This document shows positions 7,628-16,221 of a stretch of DNA of 21,598 bases, in pieces. The notes below the pieces were generated by a model that was not told where the DNA came from, did no database searches, and saw nothing but the letters and a program-made list of their open reading frames with translations. Origin of the DNA: Planctomycetota bacterium (GTDB lineage Bacteria; Planctomycetota; Planctomycetia; Pirellulales; UBA7805); the NCBI GenBank assembly GCA_030605285.1, contig JAUWIQ010000002.1:1-21598 (forward strand). Reading direction: 5' to 3'. Each line of letters starts with the position of its first letter. The first letter of the stretch is position 1. A program made the position numbers and the translations under genes.

Positions 7628-10279
7628 TTAGTTATCATCCAGCGTTCTGGCAATTTCTTCAATCTTGTACACTTCGAGAAGATCACCTTCTTTGACATCA
7701 TTAAATCCGCCCAACTTGATACCGCACTCAAGGCCTTCACGGACATCACGGACATCGTCTTTGATGCGTCGGAGCGCGGCGATAGAATAATCTCCGACAA
7801 TTGTATTGTTGCGAATGACACGTGCTCGTGCGTTTCTTTCCACCACACCAGACAGCACCCGCGAACCAGCGATGGTCCCCACCCGACTGATCTTAAAAAT
7901 TCGCTGAACGAGTGCCCTACCAAGTTCAGCCTCCCGCTCCTCTGGCTTCAACATTCCTTCCAAAGCAGCTCGTAAATCGTCTGTCAATTTATAAATAATG
8001 CTATAGCGCCGAATCTGCACACCACGCTGGTCCGCTAAGATTCGCGCGCCCTCGTCAGGAACCACATTAAATCCGCAGATAATCGCATCGGAAGCGTCAG
8101 CCAAATGAACATCCGCCTCGGTAATTCCTCCTACGGTCGCCTGCAGAATTTTAAACCGTACTTCTGGATGATCGATCTTTTCTAATTCCTGCTGGATCGC
8201 CTCAATCGATCCCCGAACATCAGCCCGTAAAATCAGATTGAGCGTCTGCACCTCATCCTGTCCCAACCGATCGAAGAGTCCCTCCAGCGTGACGTGTACA
8301 GGAACTGATAGACCAGCGGTCCGTGTGCGGTGATCGCGGTGGGCAGCGATCTCTCTGGCCTTCGCAATATCCTCAAGTACATAAAATCGTTCGCCGGCTG
8401 CTGGTGCCGTATCTAAGCCGGTGACATCAACCGGAGTCGATGGCCCTACTTCCCATAAAGTCTCGGAAGGATGAAGCGTATTGTACATCGCTTTTACTTT
8501 GCCAAATGCATTACCACAGACGATACAATCACCCACTCGCATCGTGCCGCTTTGCACAATCAGTTTAGATACCACTCCCCTGCCCTCGTGCAACTGGGCT
8601 TCCAAACAGGTTCCGAATGCCTCGCGATTGGGGTTCGCCCGATAGTCTTGGTCCTCGGCAATGAAAAGAAGCATCTCAAGTAGATCTTCGAGACCCTCCC
8701 CCGTCGTAGCGCTAGTACGTATCACTTCAGTCTCACCACCCCACTCACGGGGCAAGAGTTCATTTGCGGCCAATTCCTGAAAAACACGGTTTTCATCGAT
8801 TCCGGGAAGATCCATTTTATTGAGAGCCACCACAATCGGAACGTCGGCAGCCCGGGCATGGCTAATCGCTTCCTCTGTCTGCGGCATGACGCCATCATCG
8901 GCCGCTACAACCAAGACCGCAATATCCGTGACGTTGGCACCTCTTGCCCGCATTTCAGTAAACGCCTCATGACCCGGCGTATCGACAAAGGAGATTTTTT
9001 TGCCCGCTCTCTCGACATCGTAAGCCCGAATATGCTGCGTGATTCCTCCACTTTCACCACTTACCACATCAATACCGATGATCGCATCCAGCAGCGATGT
9101 CTTTCCATGATCAACATGTCCCAGAAAAGTCACCACGGGTGGACGCGGAAGTATCGCCTCGAGATCATCCACTCGATCCTCGATCGACTGCAATAATTCA
9201 TCTTCAAGGCTTACTGGCTGTTTGAGCTCAATTTCCACACCTAACTCGAGGGCCAAGAATTCCACGGCCTCAACATCCAATTCTGAGTTGATGGTACACA
9301 TCTGTTCCATCGCCATCAGTTGCCGCTGAATGTTCGCGGCGGGAACCCCGATCGCTTCTGAAAAACTACGAACCGTACAAGGCATCTCGAGCGTGAGATT
9401 GCCCTTGCGGGGTGCGGCGGTACTGACCCCACTGCGACGACGCAAGGGTCCGCGGCGACTGCCTCGCTCATCATCACGACCACGGCGGCCGCGCCCCGTC
9501 CGCTTCCGATTCAACTGACGTGCTTCACGCCCACCCAATAAGGCACTATCTTTGCTCTTGCTATCTTTGCTCTTACTATCTTTGCTCTTACTATCTTTGC
9601 TCTTGCTATCTACAACGCGTTCGGTTCGTTCAAGATCCTGGGGGTTCCTATTACGTCGCCGACCTCGATCGGTAGCGACATCGGAAATCTCCTTATTGGC
9701 TCTATTTTTCGGAGGACTGGCATCGCCCTGCTTTTTCTTCTCGTGTTTGCGAAGATGCTCCGAAAGCGGCTTGGAAGCACCTGGTCGCATGGCATCCGCC
9801 GGCAATTTCATGTCGGGCTTCTGAGCGACGACTTCCTCTGCCTCAGCGGACTCCGCCGGTGGTTGTTCGGCTGGAGGCAAAGGCGCAAGTTTGACCGCGG
9901 GTGTCCCCCGTAGTGAAGATTTCGCAGACCCAGTCGACGAAGACGTCTTTTTTCCCTCGACCGGCGTTGTGGTGCTTATGACTTGCGGCTTTCCCACTGC
10001 TGCCGAGGGCGCCACATAATCTTCGCGACGAATAGTAGAATTTTCATCAAAGCGACTCTCAATCCGTTCCGCTGTTGAAGCATTGCCTGAGCCTGGCGAT
10101 GAGGGGGCCGACTTGGTACCAGCCCCAGACATGTACCGTTTCAGCTTGACAACTTCCTCGTCAGTCAAACTTGCTAGCGCCGAACCCTTTCCAGTGATTC
10201 CCGCTTTAGCGCAAAGCTCCGACAACTCGCCACTATCGAGTTTTAACTCCTTAGCTAACGCATAAATACGTGCGGGCAA
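7628..10279 (-). CDS. infB: Translation initiation factor IF-2
   Basis: IF-2 is the GTPase that places initiator tRNA on the 30S subunit and promotes subunit joining. I choose the TTG at 10279 (883 residues, [15 protein letters not shown]). It has GGGAGG 6 bases upstream and puts the conserved RIYxLAKEL at the very N-terminus, as in the family. A GTG at 10309 in frame would add 10 residues. The order is an IF2N domain (1-50), a long charged disordered linker with SKSKD repeats (about 224-245) and an RG-rich stretch, a second IF2N domain (about 298-350), then the G domain. G1 GHVDHGKT is at 387-394, G2 GGITQHI at 411-417, G3 DTPGHE at 433-438, G4 NKMD at 487-490 and G5 SATTGEG at 523-529. Domains II, III and IV follow to the end. 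All GTPase motifs are intact. Confidence 0.97.
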   Translation of the reverse strand: MPARIYALAKELKLDSGELSELCAKAGITGKGSALASLTDEEVVKLKRYMSGAGTKSAPSSPGSGNASTAERIESRFDENSTIRREDYVAPSAAVGKPQVISTTTPVEGKKTSSSTGSAKSSLRGTPAVKLAPLPPAEQPPAESAEAEEVVAQKPDMKLPADAMRPGASKPLSEHLRKHEKKKQGDASPPKNRANKEISDVATDRGRRRNRNPQDLERTERVVDSKSKDSKSKDSKSKDSKSKDSALLGGREARQLNRKRTGRGRRGRDDERGSRRGPLRRRSGVSTAAPRKGNLTLEMPCTVRSFSEAIGVPAANIQRQLMAMEQMCTINSELDVEAVEFLALELGVEIELKQPVSLEDELLQSIEDRVDDLEAILPRPPVVTFLGHVDHGKTSLLDAIIGIDVVSGESGGITQHIRAYDVERAGKKISFVDTPGHEAFTEMRARGANVTDIAVLVVAADDGVMPQTEEAISHARAADVPIVVALNKMDLPGIDENRVFQELAANELLPREWGGETEVIRTSATTGEGLEDLLEMLLFIAEDQDYRANPNREAFGTCLEAQLHEGRGVVSKLIVQSGTMRVGDCIVCGNAFGKVKAMYNTLHPSETLWEVGPSTPVDVTGLDTAPAAGERFYVLEDIAKAREIAAHRDHRTRTAGLSVPVHVTLEGLFDRLGQDEVQTLNLILRADVRGSIEAIQQELEKIDHPEVRFKILQATVGGITEADVHLADASDAIICGFNVVPDEGARILADQRGVQIRRYSIIYKLTDDLRAALEGMLKPEEREAELGRALVQRIFKISRVGTIAGSRVLSGVVERNARARVIRNNTIVGDYSIAALRRIKDDVRDVREGLECGIKLGGFNDVKEGDLLEVYKIEEIARTLDDN
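9546..9611 (-). repeat. 15-bp tandem repeat in the infB linker
   Basis: Four 15-base units (9546, 9561, 9576 and 9591 are the unit starts), plus a partial fifth, encode SKSKD pentapeptides. Units differ only at the last base (g or a). Confidence 0.9.
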
Positions 10280-10355
10280 TGGATGCCTCCCATTTCTCTT
10301 GTTTCCCACTCGACTAACATCCGCCGAAGAGAAACATCGCTTTACTCAAATCATG

Positions 10356-10379
10356 GTTCCGTACTCCTTGTTCCGTACT
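10356..10379 (-). repeat. Short direct repeat in the nusA-infB gap
   Basis: A 10-base sequence (gttccgtact on the + strand) occurs at 10356-10365 and again at 10370-10379, 14 bases apart, within the gap between nusA and infB. An AAGGAG lies between the copies on the minus strand, followed by ATG ATT TGA, so it leads nowhere useful. Confidence 0.6.
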
Positions 10380-10405
10380 GACCTTCGAAACCATTTGCTT
10401 GGTTT

Positions 10406-11827
10406 TTACTGCTCGGCGGCCTCCGCCGAAGCTTCCTGTTTTGTCCCCTCGCCCATCTCGGTATCTGTCTCCCCAGCAGCGGGCTCCCCAGCAGCGGGCT
10501 CCTCAGCAACGGGCTCCTCAGCAACGGGCTCCCCAGCAGCGGGCTCCTCGGTATCTGTCTCCCCAGCAGCGGATCCTTCCTCCGCTGCCAATTGAGCTTC
10601 TTTCTCTGCAACCACCGCAGCTGCCGCATCGAGACGCTCCTGCTCCCGTCGCTGCCGGCGAGCCTCTTTGGCAAGCTTTTCGGCAGCTTCCGCTTTGACT
10701 TCGGCCTGGACAACGACCGCATCCACTGCCTCTTCCGTCATCCCGCCCATCTCCATCAGCGCGTCTGGTTCAATGACCGAAAGATCGTCGTAGGACATAA
10801 ATCCCTGCTCCACTAGCTGGACCGCCAACTCTTCGTCAATACCATCCAACTCTGCAAATCCAGCAACGGCACGATCAATCTGCTCGCCCAACTCTTCCTG
10901 CGTCATAATCTCAATATCCCAACCCGACAACTTACTCCCCAGACGGACATTCTGGCCTCGCCGACCAATCGCTAGAGACAGTTGGTCTTCGCGAACCAGT
11001 ACGATGGCTCGGCCCAACATCTGGCAAAGGATAACATCCTCGACTTCAGCCGGTTGCAAGGCGTTCGGGATGAGTACTTGCAAATCGTCACTCCAGCGCA
11101 CGATGTCAATTCGCTCTCCCGAAAGTTCATCAACGATGTTCTTGATTCGATTCCCACGAACACCAACACAGGCTCCAACGCAGTCCACCCGCTGATCGTA
11201 GCTGCTGACCGCTACCTTACTTCGGTATCCGGGTTCACGTGCCATCGACTTGATTTCGATGATGCCCTCCGAGATCTCGGGAATCTCCTGCTCGAAGAGT
11301 CGCTGAACCAAATGCGTACGAATTCGACTGAGGATCACCTTGACGCGACTTCCCACTTTACGCACTTCAAAAACTGTGGCCCGCACCCTTTCATTCGCAT
11401 GGTGTACCTCGCCCGGAATCTGTTCACTACGTGGTAAAATAGCCTCGACGTTTGGGAGCGTAACGGTCGCTGCGCCCCCCTCATACCGCTGGACTACCCC
11501 CGTCACCATCTGCCCGGTCAAATCCTCATATTCGTCGTAGAGGGCATCCCGTTCGGCCTCACGGATTTTCTGGATAATGACTTGCTTTGCCGTCTGAGCG
11601 CCGATCCGACCGATCGTCTCCTCCGGATCGAGGGGCTCACCATTGTGAGTGCCTGCGATTGCCCCTGATTCGCGGTCGATCTGGACCGTGATCTCTTCGT
11701 CTTCGCCAAAGTACTTGCCGGCGGCTGAAACCAACGCCTGCTCAATGGCTTCAAAGACGATTTCCGGATTGATATTCTTATCGCGATGGATCGCATCGAC
11801 GATACGTAATACTTCTTCAGGCTTCAT
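10406..11827 (-). CDS. nusA: Transcription termination/antitermination protein NusA
   Basis: NusA binds RNA polymerase and controls pausing, termination and antitermination. The ATG at 11827 gives 473 residues beginning [32 protein letters not shown], the typical N-terminal domain start. Next come an S1 domain ([32 protein letters not shown]) and two KH domains. KH1 contains [29 protein letters not shown] and KH2 contains [25 protein letters not shown] helix-hairpin region around [23 protein letters not shown] corresponds to the acidic-repeat-type C-terminal domain. The last 110 or so residues are a coiled, Ala/Glu-rich stretch ending in [10 protein letters not shown] pentapeptide repeats. 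It is the first gene of the nusA-infB-rbfA run; rimP, which normally precedes nusA, is not here. Confidence 0.97.
   Translation of the reverse strand: MKPEEVLRIVDAIHRDKNINPEIVFEAIEQALVSAAGKYFGEDEEITVQIDRESGAIAGTHNGEPLDPEETIGRIGAQTAKQVIIQKIREAERDALYDEYEDLTGQMVTGVVQRYEGGAATVTLPNVEAILPRSEQIPGEVHHANERVRATVFEVRKVGSRVKVILSRIRTHLVQRLFEQEIPEISEGIIEIKSMAREPGYRSKVAVSSYDQRVDCVGACVGVRGNRIKNIVDELSGERIDIVRWSDDLQVLIPNALQPAEVEDVILCQMLGRAIVLVREDQLSLAIGRRGQNVRLGSKLSGWDIEIMTQEELGEQIDRAVAGFAELDGIDEELAVQLVEQGFMSYDDLSVIEPDALMEMGGMTEEAVDAVVVQAEVKAEAAEKLAKEARRQRREQERLDAAAAVVAEKEAQLAAEEGSAAGETDTEEPAAGEPVAEEPVAEEPAAGEPAAGETDTEMGEGTKQEASAEAAEQ
10456..10575 (-). repeat. 15-bp tandem repeat array at the 3' end of nusA
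   Basis: Eight 15-base units run from 10456 to 10575. Five are ccccagcagcgggct or a two-base variant. Two copies of a different unit (..tcggtatctgtct) flank them. The array encodes EPAAGE/EPVAEE/GETDTE-type acidic pentapeptides. Confidence 0.9.
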
Positions 11828-11967
11828 GACTAATCCCGATCTCAAACACCCCGCTAGCGGGGATTTCGAACCCTGTCCCATTGGGGCTTGTGCCCCGCCG
11901 GGTGTGGCCATGCAAGGACGAAAACCGTTCACTCACCACAACTTAAGCGGTTACCTGTAATCGGTTA
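11828..11967 (-). promoter_or_regulatory. Structured 5' leader of nusA
   Basis: The predicted transcript leader of about 130 nt contains two strong stems. One is GGGGC-tetraloop-GCCCC (11883-11896). The other is a 14-base perfect palindrome CCCCGCTAGCGGGG (11849-11862), about 20 bases before the ATG. Between them is GGGTTCGAAATCCC. The palindrome's C-rich arm could also pair with the upstream GGGG, so alternative folds are possible. The nusA ribosome binding site is weak (CGGGA), which fits control at this leader, but this is inference. Confidence 0.45.
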
Positions 11968-11996
11968 AGCATATCGGCGGCGCGAGGGGCTGTCAA
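11968..11996 (-). promoter_or_regulatory. Sigma70-type promoter of the nusA operon
   Basis: On the minus strand TTGACA (11996-11991) is followed by a 17-base spacer and TATGCT (11973-11968). The -35 is a perfect consensus, the spacing is ideal, and the -10 matches four of six. It sits between the stop of the synthase-like gene (12023) and nusA, where a promoter is expected. Confidence 0.65.
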
Positions 11997-12022
11997 GCGG
12001 CGGAGGCGGTCGGCTACCGCTT

Positions 12023-13408
12023 CTAGCGGACCGCTCGCACATAGATTGCGGCTGCCTGAGCCTGCGGGGTCACTGAGAGGCTTACGAAACTTGTGCCCGC
12101 TCTCTGCTGCTCAGAAGAGACACCCAACAGAGGACATTCGAGGGCTGGATTCTCGTAATTCATCACCCCTGGCAAAACATCGTGCTCGATCGCAAGCAAA
12201 CTGGAGATAAGTTCCACCATGCCGCTGCCAGCCCCCAAGTTGCCAAAGTAACTCTTGGCGGCCGTCACCGGACAGGGAGTTGACCGGCTCCCAAAAACAG
12301 CATTGATTGCGAGGGCTTCCTCAGAATCCCCTCTGCGGGTGGAAATTCCGTGGGCGTGAATGTGGCCGATATCTTCGACTCGCAATTCGGCACTCCGGAG
12401 CAACGCCGCAAGGGCATTTTGCAATGCCTTCTGGCTGTCGGCAACGCCGGTCGGAGACAAAACCGTGGATGCACCGCGAGCGACCACTTCTCCGTAAATC
12501 TTTGCACCGCGAGCCCTGGCTACTGACAATTCTTCCAGAATGACCGCAGCGGCGCCCTCGCCCAACACCATACCGCAACGGTCGCGATCGAAGGGGCGAC
12601 TGGCAGCATCCGCAGGAAAATGACCGTTGGCAACCTCCTCCTGCTGCATTGCATGGATCGCGTTCATAGGATGAACTCGCGTCCCGGTAGCACCAACCAA
12701 TATCAAGTCCGCATTGCCTCGCTCAATCGTAAAGAATGCTTCTCCGATCGCCATATTCGCCGCTGCCTCACGCATCGTCAACGAGTTATTCGGTCCGCGC
12801 AGATCGTTATAGATCGCGACATGACTGGCAGGCATATTAGGCAGGTATTTGAGTAGCCAAAGCGGCGTCATTTGCGAAAGACCGTCACCACCCCAGCGCG
12901 GAAATACAAATTGTTTACTGTCTTGTTGCAAATGTTTTCCGCCCTGCTGGGGACGGGATACCGATGAGGAATGCTCGTCAATATTCTCAGAACAAGCTTG
13001 AATAGCATCGACAAAATCCTCTGGCACAGTCAGCATGTAATCCGTACCGAAGAGACATCCACTTCGCTCCGGAATGTGCGTGCTGAGGGAAATTGCGGCA
13101 TCCTGCATCGCGGACTGGGCAGCCGCCACTCCCATCTGGGTCTCGCGACTCATGATTTTCAACCCTTTGCGGATCATTTTTTTCTGATCCTTTTCGAGAT
13201 CACCAAAGTCATCGCTCGTACCGGTGAACTCGCGGGCAAGGGCAGCGTATTGGGTTGCAATGCCTGACGCCTCGAAGGCGGCGTAATCGGTCACTCCACT
13301 TTGACCGTCGGTGAGGTGTGCCCAGAGAGATTCCTTAGAATTGCCCAGAGGACTAACTAGGCCAACCCCCGTAATCACGATCCTACGCTGGGAAATGCTC
13401 GAAGACAT
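12023..13408 (-). CDS. Ketoacyl-synthase homologue lacking catalytic Cys and one His (chain-length-factor-like)
   Basis: This is a 461-residue protein of the thiolase/FabF superfamily (RRIVITGVGLVSPLG at the N-terminus; RPFDRDRCGMVLGEGAAAVILEE around 271-293). In the true FabF in this window the nucleophile motif is GPNAAVATACAS. Here it is GPNNSLTMREAA, so Cys is replaced by Glu214. The first His is kept (HAHG, His353) and so is Lys385, but the second His (KSQLGH in FabF) is Asn390 (KSYFGN). The GFGGHN loop near the C-terminus is also lost (LSVTPQAQ). There is a 20-30 residue Gln/Ser-rich insert around 140-170. Type II polyketide chain-length factors lose the Cys too, usually to Gln. I infer a partner or regulator of FabF rather than a condensing enzyme. 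Confidence 0.85.
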   Translation of the reverse strand: MSSSISQRRIVITGVGLVSPLGNSKESLWAHLTDGQSGVTDYAAFEASGIATQYAALAREFTGTSDDFGDLEKDQKKMIRKGLKIMSRETQMGVAAAQSAMQDAAISLSTHIPERSGCLFGTDYMLTVPEDFVDAIQACSENIDEHSSSVSRPQQGGKHLQQDSKQFVFPRWGGDGLSQMTPLWLLKYLPNMPASHVAIYNDLRGPNNSLTMREAAANMAIGEAFFTIERGNADLILVGATGTRVHPMNAIHAMQQEEVANGHFPADAASRPFDRDRCGMVLGEGAAAVILEELSVARARGAKIYGEVVARGASTVLSPTGVADSQKALQNALAALLRSAELRVEDIGHIHAHGISTRRGDSEEALAINAVFGSRSTPCPVTAAKSYFGNLGAGSGMVELISSLLAIEHDVLPGVMNYENPALECPLLGVSSEQQRAGTSFVSLSVTPQAQAAAIYVRAVR

Positions 13409-13429
13409 AGGGAACGAAAACGCTTGGTG

Positions 13430-13450
13430 AATATCCGAAAGGTGGATATT
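13430..13450 (-). promoter_or_regulatory. Inverted repeat over the predicted promoter of the synthase-like gene
   Basis: Perfect 7-base arms AATATCC and GGATATT are separated by 7 bases. The repeat overlaps the predicted -10 box and the expected transcription start. It could be an operator or an RNA hairpin at the very 5' end of the transcript. Confidence 0.5.
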
Positions 13451-13476
13451 GTAACGCCCGCAATAAACCGCGTCGA
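13448..13476 (-). promoter_or_regulatory. Candidate promoter of the synthase-like gene
   Basis: On the minus strand TCGACG (13476-13471) is followed by a 17-base spacer and TACAAT (13453-13448). Four of six and five of six bases match consensus with ideal spacing, 40 bases before the ATG. Confidence 0.4.
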
Positions 13477-13540
13477 GTAAGAGGACCGAGTCCCTCTACC
13501 TCCCGTAGCGCAATTGCGATCAGGACGAAGCAGGAGGGCT

Positions 13541-14803
13541 TTAGTAACGACCGCGGAAATTCTGTGTCTTCAAGGGGCCGCTACCATCCGCCGTGTCGGC
13601 GGCAACGGCATCCCCCTTGTGCTCGATAAAGAGAAGCAGGTCGCCACGAGAAGGCGACTGGGGTCCTGGTAATTTTACCGATTTCTTGATGCTGAAATGA
13701 GGCAGTGGTCGCGGCACCATACCGAGGCTCACAACAAGCACCTTATTTCTAGGCCAGCGGAAACGTTCGTGAAATTCGTAAGAAACCCTTTGCGGCACAT
13801 CAATTTTGTACCAAGGGCGTCCCTGATTGACCGCAGGTGGTGACTGGAGACGCACCTGAACAAGACGTTCCAATTGATTAATTTCGCACTTGACCATCGC
13901 ATCAATTGTTGTCCCATCGCCAGACATAAGGGGATTCAATTCGACGATGAGTCCTTCATCCACTTGGCCAACGTTTGAATTCTCAACCGTCGGATTACTT
14001 TCTGGCGCCAATCGGCTACGTACATAGGGATGCGGGCGACTAAAATTGATAATCGTATTTTGACCATTTTTGGCCAGCAACCGTGGCGAACTGTGTTTTT
14101 GGAAGTCGCTGCGTCTCGCCAAATCCTCTCGCAACAACATCGCATCCTCTCGTGCCACGAGCCAAGCCTCAACACCCGCGGACTGGACCGGCACCGCTTG
14201 CAACATCCTCTGTGCTCGCGTCCGCCAATCGGGATGCCCTACGGTATAGATATTTAATCCATACATGTAAGTATTGCTTGCCGCAGAGACATAACGATCC
14301 ACAATCTCACCGACTGTGCGATGCATCTCTGGGACATGGTAAACCTTCAAAACTTTGGGGCTAGCGCTTAATACCGCCACAATGTCCGAATGCCAGGCAG
14401 CATAACCTGTATCACGTAAAATCCAATCGACGATCGCTTGCTGGGGATCATCGCCCGCATGGACCGTTGACGTGTAGGGAGCGATGTCGTACTCGCGCCA
14501 GATTTGCCCATGATTGTTTGGTAAACGACCGATGGTTCCCCCATTACCGCTTTGACCGGCTGATGCGGAAACTGGCTTCGCTTCACCATGCACCTGATCC
14601 GGAGACGAGACGGTCCCAATCCGGGAGGCTTGCGCATCAGAAGATCGTTTGCGTCCAGTTTCTTTATTTTCTGCTACGGTCGCGGGAGCCAACGGATCGT
14701 ATTGAGGATCCTCCGCCTGTGCGGAAAACCCATGGCAGAATGCCAAACAGGTAATCAGAAAACTAGAAAACGAGAATGGGAAAGATAGGACACGAACGAA
14801 CAT
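13541..14803 (-). CDS. Exported secretin-like (N-domain/secretin-C-like) protein
   Basis: This is a 420-residue protein. Residues 1-30 are a signal peptide (hydrophobic core, cleavage after AQA). A low-complexity Ser/Gly/Lys stretch follows to about 100. Residues 105-225 include YDIAPYTSTV, AIVDWILRDTGY, SPKVLKVYHVPEMHRTVGEIVDRYV and VEAWLVARED. This fits secretin N-type domains, where a ring-building fold is followed by 'v..i...v'. Residues 280-360 (EGLIVELNPLMSGDGTTIDAMVKCEINQLERL, ending NKVLVVSLGMVP) resemble the secretin C-domain strand pattern, but the protein is short for an outer-membrane secretin. The function is unknown; the secretin relation is inference from pattern. It has an ideal ribosome binding site, AAGGAGG, 7 bases from the ATG. 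Confidence 0.7.
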   Translation of the reverse strand: MFVRVLSFPFSFSSFLITCLAFCHGFSAQAEDPQYDPLAPATVAENKETGRKRSSDAQASRIGTVSSPDQVHGEAKPVSASAGQSGNGGTIGRLPNNHGQIWREYDIAPYTSTVHAGDDPQQAIVDWILRDTGYAAWHSDIVAVLSASPKVLKVYHVPEMHRTVGEIVDRYVSAASNTYMYGLNIYTVGHPDWRTRAQRMLQAVPVQSAGVEAWLVAREDAMLLREDLARRSDFQKHSSPRLLAKNGQNTIINFSRPHPYVRSRLAPESNPTVENSNVGQVDEGLIVELNPLMSGDGTTIDAMVKCEINQLERLVQVRLQSPPAVNQGRPWYKIDVPQRVSYEFHERFRWPRNKVLVVSLGMVPRPLPHFSIKKSVKLPGPQSPSRGDLLLFIEHKGDAVAADTADGSGPLKTQNFRGRY

Positions 14804-14823
14804 CGGTCAGCCTCCTTGCCGAT
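14802..14823 (-). promoter_or_regulatory. Ribosome binding site held in a small hairpin loop
   Basis: AAGGAGG (14817-14811) lies in the loop of a 5-bp stem ATCGG/CCGAT (14823-14819 with 14806-14802). The stem's right arm includes the first two bases of the ATG of the secretin-like gene. Confidence 0.45.
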
Positions 14824-14888
14824 CGGTTCTGGAACACCGGCATCGCGCCGATGAAGAATACGAAACTCCCAGAATTATAGGGCCGCGA

Positions 14889-14917
14889 AGTATAGGAGGC
14901 CGGCCCGGTCGCATCAA
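14889..14917 (-). promoter_or_regulatory. Candidate promoter of the secretin-like gene
   Basis: On the minus strand TTGATG (14917-14912), a 17-base spacer and TATACT (14894-14889) lie 86 bases before the ATG, in the gap after fabF. A second -10-like TATAAT is at 14879-14874. The -35 falls inside a small stem (CGGTC...GACCG, 14906-14922). Confidence 0.5.
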
Positions 14918-14955
14918 GACCGAAGTATCCGCAACATGAGGAGTAAAAATAGCGA

Positions 14956-16203
14956 TCAGGCTCCGTTGCGAAGCTTCCCCACCAAGACCGAGCCATTGTG
15001 ACCACCAAACCCGAAACTGTTGGAAATTGCGACTGAAAATGCCCGTTCCCGCAGTTGATTTGGCGTGTAGTCGAGATCACATTTCGGATCGGGGGTTTCG
15101 TAGTTAATCGTCGGTGGGATTACCTGATCTCGCAATGCCAGCAGACAAAAAATAAGTTCTACGCCCCCGCTAGCACCGAGAAGATGCCCCAACTGGCTTT
15201 TGGTACTGGAGATGCTCAACTCACGGGCGTGATCCCCGAACACGATCTTGATCGCTGTCGTTTCCGCAACATCACCAAGTGGCGTACTTGTTCCATGGGC
15301 ATTGATGTAACCGACCTCCGAAGGATCGATCTCGGCATCGGCCAACGCATTTGCCATCGCCTTGGCGGCAGCCTGTCCGTTTTCGTTAGGCTGGGTAATG
15401 TGCCCTCCATCCCCGCTGGCGCCAAAACCGAGAAGTTCCCCATAAATGTGCGCACCGCGGTTCCGAGCATGTTCCAACTCCTCAATAACAAGGATGCCCG
15501 CACCTTCACTCAAAACAAAACCGTCACGATCTGCGTCGAACGGCCGGCTGGCACGCTGAGGATCGTCGTTCCGCCCCGAGAGTGCCCGCATGTTCGAGAA
15601 AGCACTGATACCCATCGGGGTCACGGCCGCCTCGGTACCACCCGTGATCTTCACATCCGCCTCATTATGCTGGATCACCTTGAAAGCATCACCAATTGCA
15701 TTGGTGGCCGATGCACAGGCGGTCGCCACCGCAGCGTTGGGACCCTTCAGACCGTAACGAATCGAGAGGTGACCACTGGCAGCATTGACCATCAGTTTGG
15801 GTATCGTGAAGGCAGAAACCTTATCGGGCCCCTTCATAAGAAGCCGACCTACCTGCGTTTCAATTTCGTTCAAGCCTCCAACGCCTGATCCCAAAATCAC
15901 GCCACAGCGAAATGCCTCTTCGGCTTTAAAATCGATACCGGAATCTGTCACGGCATCGGTACCGGCTACAAGGGCGAACTGGGCAAAACGGTCAACCCGT
16001 TTTGCTTCCTTGGCAGGAAGATATCCCTCCGTCGACCAAGCGGCTATATCGCCACCAAAGTGGACTTTGAAATCCCTGGTATCAAAGAGGGTCAGATCGT
16101 GGACACCACTTTCACCGGCGAGAATTCTCTGCCATAGGTCTTCGACCTGACAACTGATGGCGGTGACCGTACCGAGCCCAGTTACGACAACACGTCGCCT
16201 CAT
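14956..16203 (-). CDS. fabF: 3-oxoacyl-[acyl-carrier-protein] synthase II
   Basis: FabF condenses malonyl-ACP with a growing acyl-ACP in fatty acid elongation. It is 415 residues, the normal length. All catalytic residues are seen at the same numbers as in E. coli FabF: Cys163 in TACASA, His303 in NAHGTST, Lys335 and His340 in TKSQLGH. The C-terminal GFGGHNGS loop is intact. Its start is 18 bases after the acpP stop, in the standard order fabG-acpP-fabF, and it lacks a strong ribosome binding site of its own, so it is probably translated from the acpP message. The intact enzyme is the reference for the degenerate homologue at 12023-13408. Confidence 0.97.
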   Translation of the reverse strand: MRRRVVVTGLGTVTAISCQVEDLWQRILAGESGVHDLTLFDTRDFKVHFGGDIAAWSTEGYLPAKEAKRVDRFAQFALVAGTDAVTDSGIDFKAEEAFRCGVILGSGVGGLNEIETQVGRLLMKGPDKVSAFTIPKLMVNAASGHLSIRYGLKGPNAAVATACASATNAIGDAFKVIQHNEADVKITGGTEAAVTPMGISAFSNMRALSGRNDDPQRASRPFDADRDGFVLSEGAGILVIEELEHARNRGAHIYGELLGFGASGDGGHITQPNENGQAAAKAMANALADAEIDPSEVGYINAHGTSTPLGDVAETTAIKIVFGDHARELSISSTKSQLGHLLGASGGVELIFCLLALRDQVIPPTINYETPDPKCDLDYTPNQLRERAFSVAISNSFGFGGHNGSVLVGKLRNGA

Positions 16204-16221
16204 GCTCAGTCCAAACTCAAA

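Noticed and set aside
9552..9824. Plus-strand Leu-rich repeat peptide ([10 protein letters not shown])
   Set aside because: It is the antisense reading of the SKSKD repeat and linker of infB.
9546..10575. CRISPR array
   Set aside because: The repeats are contiguous 15-base coding units without spacers.
11849..11885. tRNA-like T arm (GGGTTCGAAATCCC) on the minus strand
   Set aside because: The loop has the wrong length for a T loop, and no acceptor, D or anticodon arms can be folded around it.
11828..11932. N-terminal extension of NusA by 35 residues (GTG at 11932)
   Set aside because: The frame is open, but the added residues are low-complexity, encode the GC stems of the leader and precede the conserved MKPEE start; no ribosome binding site fits it.
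15055..15888. 277-residue plus-strand frame inside fabF
   Set aside because: It is antisense to the fully conserved FabF and shows no family pattern.
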